The notes beneath the pieces are model-generated. The model saw only the letters and a list, made by a program, of their open reading frames with translations. It did not search any database and was not told where the DNA came from. Below, in pieces: positions 8,633 through 17,019 of a DNA stretch of 64,000 nucleotides (positions are counted from its first letter, which is position 1; every line of letters starts with the position of its first letter). The position numbers were made by a program, and so were the translations under genes. The stretch covers positions 1,364,001 through 1,428,000 of the forward strand of contig NZ_PPDK01000001.1 in the NCBI RefSeq assembly GCF_003074135.1, written 5' to 3'. This DNA is from Euzebya tangerina. Lineage in GTDB: Bacteria > Actinomycetota > Nitriliruptoria > Euzebyales > Euzebyaceae.

Positions 8633-9480
8633 CCATCGCCTCCTCCGAGCCGCATGCCGCACCGTTGCCTGCCACGCGCCAGACCGCGCGCATCAACGGC
8701 GTGTCCTGTCCACTGGCGGACGCCGCCCTCGCCGTGACCGACGCTGGCGTCGCCCGCGGGGACGGCGCGTTCGAGACGGTCGGCGTGTGGGGCGGTCGGG
8801 CCTTCCGGCTGGAGGACCACCTGGATCGTCTGGAGGCCTCGGCCGCCGCCATCGCCTTGGACCCGCCTCCCCGTGAGGACTTGCTGGCCGACGCGAGGGC
8901 CGTGCTCGACGGCGTGGCGGCCGACGCCGCCCTCCGGCTGTACGTCACAGCGACGGGCAGTCGGATCGTCACCCTCTCGGCGCTGCCGGAGCGGGGGACG
9001 GTTCGTGTGCTCAGCCCCCAGCCAGCGCCGTGGATCCAACCCCCCGCGGCGTACCATCCCGCCGGAGCCAAGACCATGTCGTACGGGCCGAACATGACGG
9101 CTGGTCGGCTGGCGGTGCGCGACGGCGCCGATGACGCACTGCTGATCAGCCATCCCGATGCCTGGATCCTGGAGGGGCCGACGTTCGGTGTGGTCTTTGC
9201 GTCGGGTGGCGTGCTTCATGCCCCCTCCGTCGACCTCGGCATCGTCGACTCGATCTCACGGCGGACGCTCCTCGAGATCGCGGGTGACCGGGGCATCGAG
9301 GTCCTCTACGGGCACTGGCCGCTGGCTGAGCTGGCCACTGCGGATGAGGTGATCATCTCCTCCTCCCTCCGGCCGGCGACGGCCGTCGCCCGGGTGGGAT
9401 CGTGGACCTTCGGCGAGCATCCCATCGCTGATCTCCTGGATCGGGAGCTTCGAAAGCGTCGGCGCGAATTCTCGAGCTGA
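8629..9480 (+). CDS. Class IV PLP-dependent aminotransferase (aminodeoxychorismate lyase-like)
   Basis: Fold-type IV aminotransferase of 283 residues. The N-terminal part has ARINGVSCPLADAALAVTD and GVARGDGAFETVGVW, the pattern shared by 4-amino-4-deoxychorismate lyase (PabC), branched-chain and D-amino acid aminotransferases. AKTMSYGPN (about 147) holds the expected PLP lysine; WILEGPTFGVVF and DSISRRTLLEIA complete the cofactor site, and DEVIISSSLRPATAVARV matches the C-terminal phosphate-binding loop. A PabC role in folate synthesis would fit the nearby metF, but no pabA/pabB is present, so the substrate is open. GTG start overlaps the upstream stop. Confidence 0.8.
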   Translation: MTIASSEPHAAPLPATRQTARINGVSCPLADAALAVTDAGVARGDGAFETVGVWGGRAFRLEDHLDRLEASAAAIALDPPPREDLLADARAVLDGVAADAALRLYVTATGSRIVTLSALPERGTVRVLSPQPAPWIQPPAAYHPAGAKTMSYGPNMTAGRLAVRDGADDALLISHPDAWILEGPTFGVVFASGGVLHAPSVDLGIVDSISRRTLLEIAGDRGIEVLYGHWPLAELATADEVIISSSLRPATAVARVGSWTFGEHPIADLLDRELRKRRREFSS

Positions 9481-9531
9481 TGGGCTAGCCTCGGGCGCAA
9501 CCCACCAGCAGGATTTTGACGAGGAGACCTC

Positions 9532-10209
9532 GTGAGTCAGTCAGAGGCACCAGCAGCCGATTGGTATCAGGACCCGTCGGGGCGGTTCCAGTTCCGCTAC
9601 TGGGACGGCGAGACCTGGACGGGGCACGTCTCGACCGACGGTGAGACCGAGTGGGACCCACCAACCGACGAGCCCGACGGAGGCTCTGAGGATGCCGGGG
9701 TCGAGGATGCCGGCGCTGCGGGGACGGATGGCCAGTGGGCCCCGGAGGAGGCCGCCGCCTCAGCTGAAGCAGCCGCGCAGCCAGCCGCAGAGTCGGCCGA
9801 GCCGGTCGGCGGTGCGATCGAGGAGGGGGAGCCCTCGGACGCCAACCTCGTCGCCAACAGTCGCGCCGGCGTTGACGACGACATCCAGGAGTGGGTGGAC
9901 GAGGTCGCGGCGCAGGTCGACCCACGCCTCAGCCGCATCAACCGGGCCTGGACGTCACAGCCGCAGGCCGAGGCCGCGCGCGCCTGTGCCTACGGGCTGC
10001 TGCTGGGTCACCTGGCGCACCTCCACCCGCACATGCGCGGCGAGCTGTCCCAGGTGGCGGAGGCCCACCCGTCCTTCACCACGCTGGAGGCCGGCAGCCG
10101 GCTGGAGACCCTGGAGCAGATCGCCGGCGACCCGCAGCGCAGCGCCGCCTGGCTGGGTCCGCTGATCGGCGAGGAGAACCCGGACCAGGTCCGGATGCTG
10201 TTCGACTGA
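9532..10209 (+). CDS. DUF2510 domain-containing protein
   Basis: The N-terminus ADWYQDPSGRFQFRYWDGE followed by TWTGHVS is a DUF2510 motif: a short Trp-rich module, common in actinomycete proteins, that often sits at the cytoplasmic end of membrane or secretion-linked proteins. Here no membrane segment follows. Residues about 40-105 are an acidic Ala/Glu linker, and about 115-225 is a predicted helical domain (NRAWTSQPQAEAARACAYG and so on) that I do not recognise. GTG at 9532 has GAGGAG eight bases upstream. It ends convergent with metF. Confidence 0.75.
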   Translation: MSQSEAPAADWYQDPSGRFQFRYWDGETWTGHVSTDGETEWDPPTDEPDGGSEDAGVEDAGAAGTDGQWAPEEAAASAEAAAQPAAESAEPVGGAIEEGEPSDANLVANSRAGVDDDIQEWVDEVAAQVDPRLSRINRAWTSQPQAEAARACAYGLLLGHLAHLHPHMRGELSQVAEAHPSFTTLEAGSRLETLEQIAGDPQRSAAWLGPLIGEENPDQVRMLFD

Positions 10210-10274
10210 TCGGTCCCAGAACGCGCGGACGGGCCGCCCGGTTCACCGGCGACCCGAATGGTGTCCTCTCCGTC

Positions 10275-10311
10275 CCGCATGCCGAACCGAGGGGACATAC
10301 TCGGCGTGCGG
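10275..10311. terminator. Possible bidirectional terminator hairpin
   Basis: CCGCATGCCG (10275-10284) pairs with CGGCGTGCGG (10302-10311) with one G-U pair and a 17-base loop, placed between the convergent DUF2510 and metF genes. No T-tract follows on either strand, so this is suggested mainly by position. Confidence 0.35.
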
Positions 10312-10317
10312 TAGGCC

Positions 10318-11286
10318 TCAGCCCACGAGGTCGCGGAGAGGCTCGGCGACCCGCACCACGTGGCGGGCCGTCGACATGATGTAGAAGTGGATGCCGGGGA
10401 CGCCGGCCTCCAGCAGCTCCTCGGCCTGCTCGCGGGCCCAGGCCACGCCGACGTCGGCGACCTGGCCGTCCGGAGCGGCCATTGCCTCGTCCGCCAGCGC
10501 CTCCGGGATCTCGGTGTAGAAGCTGCGGGGCAGCAGGCTGAGCTGCCGCTTCGAGGTCAGGATCTTCAGGCCCGGCACGATCGGCACGCCGATGCCAGCT
10601 TCCCGGCAGCGCTTGGCCCAGTCGAGGAAGTGGCGGTTGTCGAAGAACATCTGGCTGACGACGTAGTCCGCACCGGCCTCGACCTTCTGCTTGAGGTGCT
10701 CGATGTCCCAGCTCGCGTTCGGCGAGTCGACGTGGGTCTCTGGATACCCGCCGACGCCCACACAGAAGTCCGTCGGTGCGGCGTCGAGAAGGTCAGCGAG
10801 GTACCGGCCCTCGTTCATGTCGCTGATCTGAGCGACGAGGTCGCTGGCGTACTCGTTGACCGTCCGGTCCGCCCGGGTGTCGGCCCGCTTCCCGGTCTCG
10901 TCGCCGCGGACCGCGAGGAGGTTGTGGATGCCGAGGTAGTTGAGCTCGATCAGCGCATCCTCGGTCTCCTCCTGGGTGAACCCGCGGCAGAGGATGTGGG
11001 GGACGGCGTCGATGCCGAAGCGGTACTGGATGGCAGCACACAGACCGAGGGTCCCGGGTCGCTTCCGTGTGGTCCGCTTCTGCACGGTGCCGTCCGACTG
11101 CTCCTCGTAGGTCACCTCCGCCCCATGGCTCGTGACGTCGATGAAGGGCGGATCATAGGGGGCCAGGTCGTCCACCACGGCCAGGACGTCGGCGACGGAG
11201 CTGCCCCGCTTCGGCGGGATGATCTCGTAGGAGAACAGCGGCCGCTCGGCCTGGGCGTAGTGCTCGGTGACCTTCATGGCCTCCAA
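10318..11286 (-). CDS. metF: 5,10-methylenetetrahydrofolate reductase
   Basis: FAD-dependent TIM-barrel enzyme that reduces methylene-THF to 5-methyl-THF for methionine synthesis. Early residues FSYEIIPPKRGSSVADVL match the family's F.FEffPPk motif. Further on are FIDVTSHGAEVTY, HILCRGFTQEETEDALIEL, NLLAVRGDET (THF/FAD site), FCVGVGGYPETH and GADYVVSQMFFDNRHF. The length of about 320 residues is typical for a single catalytic domain without the eukaryotic regulatory region. The reading frame opens at TTG 11286 with AGGA seven bases upstream; ATG at 11277 is the alternative, with GGAGG unusually close to it. Confidence 0.93.
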   Translation of the reverse strand: MEAMKVTEHYAQAERPLFSYEIIPPKRGSSVADVLAVVDDLAPYDPPFIDVTSHGAEVTYEEQSDGTVQKRTTRKRPGTLGLCAAIQYRFGIDAVPHILCRGFTQEETEDALIELNYLGIHNLLAVRGDETGKRADTRADRTVNEYASDLVAQISDMNEGRYLADLLDAAPTDFCVGVGGYPETHVDSPNASWDIEHLKQKVEAGADYVVSQMFFDNRHFLDWAKRCREAGIGVPIVPGLKILTSKRQLSLLPRSFYTEIPEALADEAMAAPDGQVADVGVAWAREQAEELLEAGVPGIHFYIMSTARHVVRVAEPLRDLVG

Positions 11287-11313
11287 GAGTAGTCCTGCGG
11301 GGTTACCGCTTCG

Positions 11314-12354
11314 TCAACCAGTCGACGGCCCATCGGCCGACGTGCTGCTGGTGCGGATGACCAGCCTCGTCGGCATGACATGCCGTTCGGGCGGGGCACC
11401 CTCGGCCATCTCGGTCAGGAGAAGCCGGGCTGCTGTGCCACCGATCTGATCGATTGGCTGCTCAACCGTCGAGAGGCCGGCGAGTTCGGCGATCTCGTCG
11501 CCATCGGTGCCGACGACCGCGACGTCTCCGGGCACCGTCAGACCCAACGACCGAAGGGTCTGGATGACTCCGACTGCCAGATAGTCGGACATGCAGTAGA
11601 TGGCCGAGGGAAGGCGCGCACGGCTGAGGAGCGCGGCTGCGGCCGCCCGGCCGCCCGCGATGGTGAACTCCCCGGCTGCCTCGATGACCTGGTCGCCGAT
11701 GCCCGCGGCGTTCATCGCGGCCAGGTAGCCGGCGCGGCGCTGGGCCACGACCGACCCTGCGCACGTGGAGAGTTCTCTGCCCGCCACCAGTGCCACGCGG
11801 GTGTGGCCCGCATCGATCAGGTGCGTCGTTGCCGACTCGGCGACCTGCTTGTCGTCGATCCGAACGGACGAGAAGCCCTCATGCTCGCGTCCGCCGACGA
11901 ACACCACGGGGACGTTCCAGCCACGAAGTCGTTCCATCGTGGGTGGTTGAAGATCCTGGTTGACCACGATCGCACCATCCACCCGTCCGTCCGTCACACC
12001 GCCGACGACCCCCGTGGGGAGGATGGTCGGGTCTTCGGCCGCCATCGCCACGGTGTCGTAGCCCGCCTCGAACAGTCGGGTGTGGATGGCAGAGAGGATC
12101 TCGCGGTCGTACCAGGGCTGGAGCGATCGCAGAACGATGGCCACCGCACGGTTCGCGCGTGCCCGCAGGCTTCGGGCCTGGGCGTTGGGCCGATAGGCAA
12201 GTTCGGTCGCAGCAGACAAGACGGCGGCGGCCGTGCTGGGAGCGACGTTCTCCATGCCACGGAGAGCCCGACTGGCCGTCGCGATGGACACGCCGGCGTG
12301 TCGGGCGACGTCCTCGAGCGTCGCCGGAGCCGAAGAGCTCGGTTGCCCACTCAT
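11314..12354 (-). CDS. LacI-family transcriptional regulator (first of a tandem pair)
   Basis: A 346-residue repressor with the N-terminal LacI helix-turn-helix TLEDVARHAGVSIATASRAL (about 12-31), the hinge helix region, and a periplasmic-binding-protein-like sensor domain. The sensor domain shows DGRVDGAIVVNQ, FSSVRIDDKQVAESATTHL, GHTRVALVAG, PSAIYCMSDYLAVGVIQ and VGTDGDEIAELAGLSTVEQP. The ligand is probably a sugar. ATG at 12354 overlaps the stop of the second LacI gene by four bases. Both face away from the sugar-binding lipoprotein at 13586, so both are candidates for controlling it. I see no reason to call either one broken. Confidence 0.9.
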   Translation of the reverse strand: MSGQPSSSAPATLEDVARHAGVSIATASRALRGMENVAPSTAAAVLSAATELAYRPNAQARSLRARANRAVAIVLRSLQPWYDREILSAIHTRLFEAGYDTVAMAAEDPTILPTGVVGGVTDGRVDGAIVVNQDLQPPTMERLRGWNVPVVFVGGREHEGFSSVRIDDKQVAESATTHLIDAGHTRVALVAGRELSTCAGSVVAQRRAGYLAAMNAAGIGDQVIEAAGEFTIAGGRAAAAALLSRARLPSAIYCMSDYLAVGVIQTLRSLGLTVPGDVAVVGTDGDEIAELAGLSTVEQPIDQIGGTAARLLLTEMAEGAPPERHVMPTRLVIRTSSTSADGPSTG

Positions 12355-13400
12355 GGCGGTGTTCCCGTGGTCTCGCGAATGAGCAAGTCGGCGGGCAACA
12401 CCACATGACGGTTCGTCGCCGGGTCAGCCAGGCACTCCAGGAGCAGCTCTGCTCCGGTGGCGCCGATCGCTGGGACCGGTTGCCGAACGGTGCTCAGCCC
12501 ATAAGCATCGGCGAGTTGATGGCCGTCGACGCCGACGACCGACACGTCTGCCGGGACGGCGAGACCCATCTCCCGCAGCGCGATCAGCGCGCCGACTGCC
12601 ATCCGATCCGACATGCAGAACAGCGCGGTCGGCGGTCTGCCACGCCGCCCCAGCAGCTGGCGGGCTGCGTCGTAGCCGCCGCGAAGGCTGTAGTTGCCGC
12701 TGGCTTCGAGACCGGCGGGTTCGAGATCTCCCTGTGCGTGTGCCTCCAGGAACCCCTGATAGCGCCGTTCGGAGGAGTCGAACTGGAACGGTGGGCGGCT
12801 CTCGCCCTTGATCAGACCGATTCTCGAGTGGCCGAGCGCCAACAAGTGGGCCGTCGCCATCCTGCCGACCGCGACATCGTCGATCATCACACCCGGGACG
12901 TCTGGAACCAGGCGTCCCGTGGTCGCCGTCGGCACGCCCATCCTCCGAAGCTCCCGCAGCGCGTCGGCCGGGATCGGCACATCGACCACCACGAGGCCAT
13001 CAACCCGGGAGCGGCTCGGATCGGCGTCAGCGAAGAGTCGGCGGAGGCCTCCCGGCTCGTCGATGACCGCGACGACGGTGTCGTAGTCCCGGTCCGCCAG
13101 GAACGTCTGGGCCCCGGAGACGACCTCAGCCGAGTACCAGTGATTCAGGGCCGGGACGGCCACGGCGATGTTCCGCGTGGCTCCCCGACGAAGGTTCGAC
13201 GCGACCTCGTTGCGGCGAAACGCGAGGTCCTCAGCGGCCCGCTGAACCCGCTGCCGGGTCGCGGACGCCACATTGGGGTTGTTGGCCAGCGCTCGGCTGA
13301 CGGTGGCGACTGACACACCAGCTCGCTCTGCAACGTCCGCCATGGTCGCACGGCTCGCGGCCTCGCGGTTCCGCTGCAGGGCTCGGGATGTCTCGACCAT
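12351..13400 (-). CDS. LacI-family transcriptional regulator (second of a tandem pair)
   Basis: A 349-residue LacI protein, first gene of the pair in transcription order. The helix-turn-helix is TMADVAERAGVSVATVSRAL (about 19-38). The sensor domain includes SRVDGLVVVDVPIPADAL, VMIDDVAVGRMATAHLLALG, TALFCMSDRMAVGALIALRE and VGVDGHQLADAYGLSTVRQP. It aligns along its whole length with the next gene, as expected of an old tandem duplication. The divergent intergenic region carries several palindromes of LacI type, so autoregulation and control of the neighbouring solute-binding protein are likely. Confidence 0.92.
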   Translation of the reverse strand: MVETSRALQRNREAASRATMADVAERAGVSVATVSRALANNPNVASATRQRVQRAAEDLAFRRNEVASNLRRGATRNIAVAVPALNHWYSAEVVSGAQTFLADRDYDTVVAVIDEPGGLRRLFADADPSRSRVDGLVVVDVPIPADALRELRRMGVPTATTGRLVPDVPGVMIDDVAVGRMATAHLLALGHSRIGLIKGESRPPFQFDSSERRYQGFLEAHAQGDLEPAGLEASGNYSLRGGYDAARQLLGRRGRPPTALFCMSDRMAVGALIALREMGLAVPADVSVVGVDGHQLADAYGLSTVRQPVPAIGATGAELLLECLADPATNRHVVLPADLLIRETTGTPP

Positions 13401-13429
13401 GGTCTCCAGTATCGCCCGCGCCAGCGCAG

Positions 13430-13530
13430 ACTGACGATTGGTCAGTAAACGATTGCGCTTGCAATGGGTAAGGTTCGGCGAAAGCGCTTTGAAAGTGGTG
13501 TTGTAATCGATTGCAGGTTGGTGTTACATA
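13430..13530. promoter_or_regulatory. Divergent control region with LacI-type operators
   Basis: Between the LacI pair and the sugar-binding gene lie a perfect palindrome AAAGCGCTTT (13481-13490), a near-perfect one TGTAATCGATTGCA (13502-13515), an inverted repeat ATTGC-gctt-GCAAT (13452-13465) and another ACTGAC-gattg-GTCAGT (13430-13446). The first two have the central CG of LacI/CcpA-type operators. A possible promoter for the binding protein is TTGTAA (13501) and TACATA (13525), 18 bases apart, with the second palindrome lying across the -35. Which protein binds which site cannot be seen. Confidence 0.6.
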
Positions 13531-13585
13531 CGTCATCGCTCGCCCCTGGCCGGGGGCGGAACCGACGATCGACTGGAAGCCGACG

Positions 13586-15013
13586 ATGAGAACACGTGGA
13601 CGCCTCGAAGGAGTGCTGCTCGTCCTTGCCCTCTTGGCAGCTGCCTGTGGCGGTGCTGAGGAGAGCACTGGCGACCGGGCAGCCACCCCTGCCTCGGAGC
13701 CTGCTGATGAGGTAGCTGAGGAGGCCGGTGGTGCCGTGACCGAGGGCGCTGCCGAGGATGACGGCGGAACGGCCGGTGAGGGCGGTGCTCGTGACTTCGG
13801 TGGTCAGTCGATCACCATCACCGGGTCGGAGCGCGATGAGCCGTCGGTGACCGCGATCAACGCGGCGCTCGACCGCTTCGAAGAGCGCGCCAACCTCGAG
13901 ATCGAGTTCCTGGGCGATGCCGACTGGGAGGCCAACATCAACACCCAGGTCTCGGGCGGCAATCCCCCCGACATCTCCATCTTCCCGCAACCCGGCAAGC
14001 TGATCGCCTTCGCCCGAGATGGGCTCGTGGTGCCGCTCGCCGAGGAGACCAACACCGCGGTCGATGAGTACTGGGACGCGAGCTTCCAGACCGACGTCGA
14101 GTTGGACGGCGTGCTCTACGGCGTTCCGGTCAAGACCGACCTCAAGTCGCTGGTGTGGTACCAGCCGGCTGCCTTCACCGAGGCCGGCTATGAGGTGCCG
14201 CAGACCCTCGAGGAGTTCACCGCCCTGGTCGACCAGATGGCGGCCGATGGCGGACCGGCGCCGCTCTGCGTCGGCATCGAGTCCGGCGCCGCCACGGGCT
14301 GGCCGTTCACCGACTGGACCGAAGACCTCGTCCTGCGGCAACACGGTCCGGAGGTGTACGACCAGTGGGTGTCCCACGAGATCCCCTTCGACGACGAGCG
14401 GATCGTCGAATCCATGCAGACGGTCGTGGACCTGTGGTCCGGCGACAACGTCTTCGCGTCAGGCGGTTCGGTCGCTGCCACCGCCTTCGGTGACAACGCG
14501 CAGCCGATCCTCGACGGCAACTGCTGGATGCACCGGCAGGCCAACTTCTTCGCGGGATTCTTCCCCGACGGGACACCCTTTGCGGATCCGGACGACCCGA
14601 ACGCGGTTGATGCCTTCTACTTCCCGAGCGACGGTGATGAGAACCCGGTCCTGACCGCCGGCAACTTCGCCGCGGTGTTCAACGATGACCCTGCAGTCCA
14701 CGCCGTCGTCACCTACATGGCCAGCGCCGAGTACGCCGAAGCACGCCAACTGGCCCAGACCGAGGCGCTGGAGGGCAGCATCTCCGGCTACCTGTCTGCC
14801 GCCCGCGGTCAGGACATGAGCGTCTACCAGCCGCTGGAGCAGGGCTTCATCGACATCCTGACCGGCACGGAGGTCGCTCGTTTCGACGGCTCGGACCTCA
14901 TGCCCAATGAAGTAGGTGCCGGCAGCTTCTGGACCCAAGGGGTCGACCTCGTGATCGGCGACGTCGATGCTGAGACCGCAGCCGAGGCGATCGAGGCCAC
15001 CTGGCCTGAGTGA
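13586..15013 (+). CDS. Extracellular sugar-binding lipoprotein of an ABC importer
   Basis: A family 1 solute-binding protein of 475 residues. It has a lipoprotein signal with Cys21 after LLAAA, then a long acidic linker (about 25-75), then the binding fold: SQITITGS-type first strand, TQVSGGNPPDISIFPQPGKL, VLYGVPVKTDLKSLVWYQPA, YEVPQTLEEFTALVDQMAAD, TGWPFTDWTEDLVL, and AYPSDGDENPVL-like later segments, all typical of alpha-glucoside/maltose-type binding proteins. ATG at 13586 is preferred over an upstream TTG because it gives the signal peptide. No permease or ATPase gene is next to it; transcription ends at a hairpin just downstream. The substrate is inferred only as a sugar or oligosaccharide. 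Confidence 0.88.
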   Translation: MRTRGRLEGVLLVLALLAAACGGAEESTGDRAATPASEPADEVAEEAGGAVTEGAAEDDGGTAGEGGARDFGGQSITITGSERDEPSVTAINAALDRFEERANLEIEFLGDADWEANINTQVSGGNPPDISIFPQPGKLIAFARDGLVVPLAEETNTAVDEYWDASFQTDVELDGVLYGVPVKTDLKSLVWYQPAAFTEAGYEVPQTLEEFTALVDQMAADGGPAPLCVGIESGAATGWPFTDWTEDLVLRQHGPEVYDQWVSHEIPFDDERIVESMQTVVDLWSGDNVFASGGSVAATAFGDNAQPILDGNCWMHRQANFFAGFFPDGTPFADPDDPNAVDAFYFPSDGDENPVLTAGNFAAVFNDDPAVHAVVTYMASAEYAEARQLAQTEALEGSISGYLSAARGQDMSVYQPLEQGFIDILTGTEVARFDGSDLMPNEVGAGSFWTQGVDLVIGDVDAETAAEAIEATWPE

Positions 15014-15047
15014 CGTTCGTCTCTCCCTCCTTCCTCTCGGGAGAGCG

Positions 15048-15083
15048 CGTGTGCCCGCCGATCCGACGCTCGGCGGGCACACG
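15048..15083. terminator. Bidirectional terminator hairpin
   Basis: CGTGTGCCCGCCGA (15048-15061) pairs perfectly with TCGGCGGGCACACG (15070-15083) around an eight-base loop. It lies 35 bases after the sugar-binding gene and 20 bases before the end of the convergent oxidoreductase gene. There is no strong T-tract. Confidence 0.6.
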
Positions 15084-15102
15084 GCGTTCCTCCGCCGACA
15101 AC

Positions 15103-16134
15103 TCACGTCTCGTGAGCGTTCGGGACCAGCACGACCTTGCCGCGCGCTCGGCCTGAGCGGAGGTGGGCGAAGGCGTCGGCGACGTGGTCCAACGGGAAGG
15201 TCCGATCCACCATCGGGGTGACCAGGCCGCGGTCGACCAGGTCCGCCAGGCGCTCCAGGTGATCGGCGTCCTCGGCCGCGATGAAGGTCGTCAGGCGCTG
15301 GCTGACGACGGCCGAGGTGATCCGCGCCCGGAGTTGCCGGTCGAGCCCGCCGAGCAGGCGACCACCACCCTCGCCACCCACGATGACCAGGCTGCCGGAC
15401 GGGGAGAGGGCACGACGCAGCGCACGCAGTGACCGGTTGCCTCCGGTGTCGATGATGATGTCGTACTGACGGCCCTCGCCCAGCGGGTCGGTGACCGTGT
15501 AGTCGATGACCCGGTCAGCGCCCAGCGAGCGGACCAGGTCGTGCTTCGCGCCCCGGGCGACGCCCGTCACGACGGCATTCCGTGCCTTGGCGATCTGGAC
15601 GACGACGTGGCCGACCCCTCCGGAGGCACCCAGCACCAGGACCTCGTCTCCGGGTCGGACCCGGGCGTGGACATCCACGGCCTGGAGTGCGGTCGAGCCG
15701 GTCACGGCCAGCGCGCCGGCGTCGACGACGTCCATGCCACGCGGGATTGCCGCCAGCTTGGTCTCGGGGGCGACGGCGAACTCGGCATACGTGCCCGTCC
15801 CATGTCCGAAGACACGGTCGCCCGCGGCGAACCGCGTCACCGCTGGTCCGACGTCCCGGACGACCCCGGCAAGGTCGAGGCCGGGGATCGGCGTCTTGGG
15901 TCGACGGAGGCCGAAGGCGAGGCGTGTTGGGTAGGGGAGGCCTGTCATGAGATGCCAGGCGCCGTGATCGATGCCCGCGGAGGCGACGGCGACGAGGACC
16001 TCGAGGTCGCCGATCTGTGGCATCTCGACGCTGCGGACCTCCAGCGTCTCGGGCGGTCCATAGCGGTCCTGGACGACAGCGCGCATCGTCGTGTGGCCCT
16101 GGTGGATGGGTGTGGTGGTGGGTGAGGTCGTCAT
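15103..16134 (-). CDS. Zinc-less MDR oxidoreductase (quinone oxidoreductase-like)
   Basis: Medium-chain dehydrogenase/reductase, about 343 residues, probably NADPH-dependent. MRAVVQDRYGPPETLEVRSV starts the catalytic domain. The usual zinc-ligand Cys and the structural zinc Cys quartet are absent, as in quinone oxidoreductases. ARVRPGDEVLVLGASGGVGH followed by VVVQIAKARNA is the nucleotide-binding motif, and RVIDYTVTDP and IIDTGG follow. ATG at 16134 has AAGGAG seven bases upstream, which supports it over the internal Met at 16086. It follows a DUF4386 membrane protein by about 31 bases, with an AraC regulator divergent to both. The substrate is unknown, possibly a reactive carbonyl or quinone. 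Confidence 0.85.
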   Translation of the reverse strand: MTTSPTTTPIHQGHTTMRAVVQDRYGPPETLEVRSVEMPQIGDLEVLVAVASAGIDHGAWHLMTGLPYPTRLAFGLRRPKTPIPGLDLAGVVRDVGPAVTRFAAGDRVFGHGTGTYAEFAVAPETKLAAIPRGMDVVDAGALAVTGSTALQAVDVHARVRPGDEVLVLGASGGVGHVVVQIAKARNAVVTGVARGAKHDLVRSLGADRVIDYTVTDPLGEGRQYDIIIDTGGNRSLRALRRALSPSGSLVIVGGEGGGRLLGGLDRQLRARITSAVVSQRLTTFIAAEDADHLERLADLVDRGLVTPMVDRTFPLDHVADAFAHLRSGRARGKVVLVPNAHET

Positions 16135-16165
16135 GGCTGACTCCTTCTCTCTCGTGATGTGGTCG

Positions 16166-16882
16166 TCAAGGGTTGGTGGTCGCGTGTGGCGCGAGGCCGT
16201 GGCGGATCAGACGGACGGCGAACGCCGGCTCGACCACCATCGCGATCAGGTACAGCGGGTCGATCGCGGCGCTGAGCGAGGGCGCCCACAGCGCGGCTGC
16301 GGAGCCGACGAGGTAGACGACACCGGTCGCGGCCATGCCGACGGCAAGCCACCGTGGGACCAGCCGGTAGGTCCACAGCAGCCGCGCGAGGAACAGGCAG
16401 GAGAACCCGAAGGCGATCAAGCCGGCGTCGTAGCCCAGGGCGTGGGCCTCCATGAGCTCCATTGCGGTGGCCCCAGCGGAAGTCTGTGCGGCCATCAGGG
16501 CGCGGGTCAGGTTCAGCAGGTTGACGGCGATGACGGCGCCCTGCAGGACGCGGAACAGGGTCGTGGCGAGAGCAAGTCGCCGGTCGAGGTGCCGGAGCAG
16601 GAGGTACAGACCCACACCGACCATCAGATCGAAGCCCACCATGATCAGGTCCGCGGCGATGCCTGCCTGGAACAGGCCGGTGTTGGCCAGGATGTTCGAG
16701 GCCGTCCGCGCCGCGTCGTCCGCGACGAGCAGCTGTCCACGGACGACGAACTCGGCGAAGATCCCCGTTGCGATGATGCCGATGTAGGCAAGGCCGACGA
16801 CGATCGAAATGGCTCGATGTCGGTCGGCAGCCGGACCTCGAGCCGGTGTGGTCTGGGGGTGACGGGTGGTGGTGGCGGTCAT
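16166..16882 (-). CDS. DUF4386 family membrane protein
   Basis: A 238-residue polytopic membrane protein with about six hydrophobic segments. The pattern of the DUF4386 family is visible: an early helix ISIVVGLAYIGIIATGIFAEF, then NTGLFQAGIAADLIMV, GVGLYLLLRHLDRRLALA, FGFSCLFLARLLWT and AVVYLVGSAAAL-like late helices. Function of the family is unknown. ATG at 16882 has GGAGG six bases upstream. It is the first gene of a two-gene unit with the MDR oxidoreductase; the divergent AraC gene probably controls both. Confidence 0.82.
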   Translation of the reverse strand: MTATTTRHPQTTPARGPAADRHRAISIVVGLAYIGIIATGIFAEFVVRGQLLVADDAARTASNILANTGLFQAGIAADLIMVGFDLMVGVGLYLLLRHLDRRLALATTLFRVLQGAVIAVNLLNLTRALMAAQTSAGATAMELMEAHALGYDAGLIAFGFSCLFLARLLWTYRLVPRWLAVGMAATGVVYLVGSAAALWAPSLSAAIDPLYLIAMVVEPAFAVRLIRHGLAPHATTNP

Positions 16883-16903
16883 GAGAGCCTCCGTGGTCGG
16901 GGT

Positions 16904-16971
16904 TCAAGCGATGTCGGTGACGCTACGGACCGCCCCGGCTGCGGTATTGGCCCTCGCCGCCAATCGCTTGA
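16904..16971. promoter_or_regulatory. Widely spaced 9-bp inverted repeat in the divergent AraC/DUF4386 region
   Basis: TCAAGCGAT (16904-16912) and ATCGCTTGA (16963-16971) form a perfect inverted repeat with a 50-base spacer. The region lies between the DUF4386-oxidoreductase unit and the AraC gene. Paired sites at several helical turns suit looping or double binding by an AraC-type regulator; this is inference. Confidence 0.5.
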
Positions 16972-17019
16972 CCATCTCCGCCACACCGCCTCAGAGCTCC
17001 CTCGCCACCTCCGTCGGAC

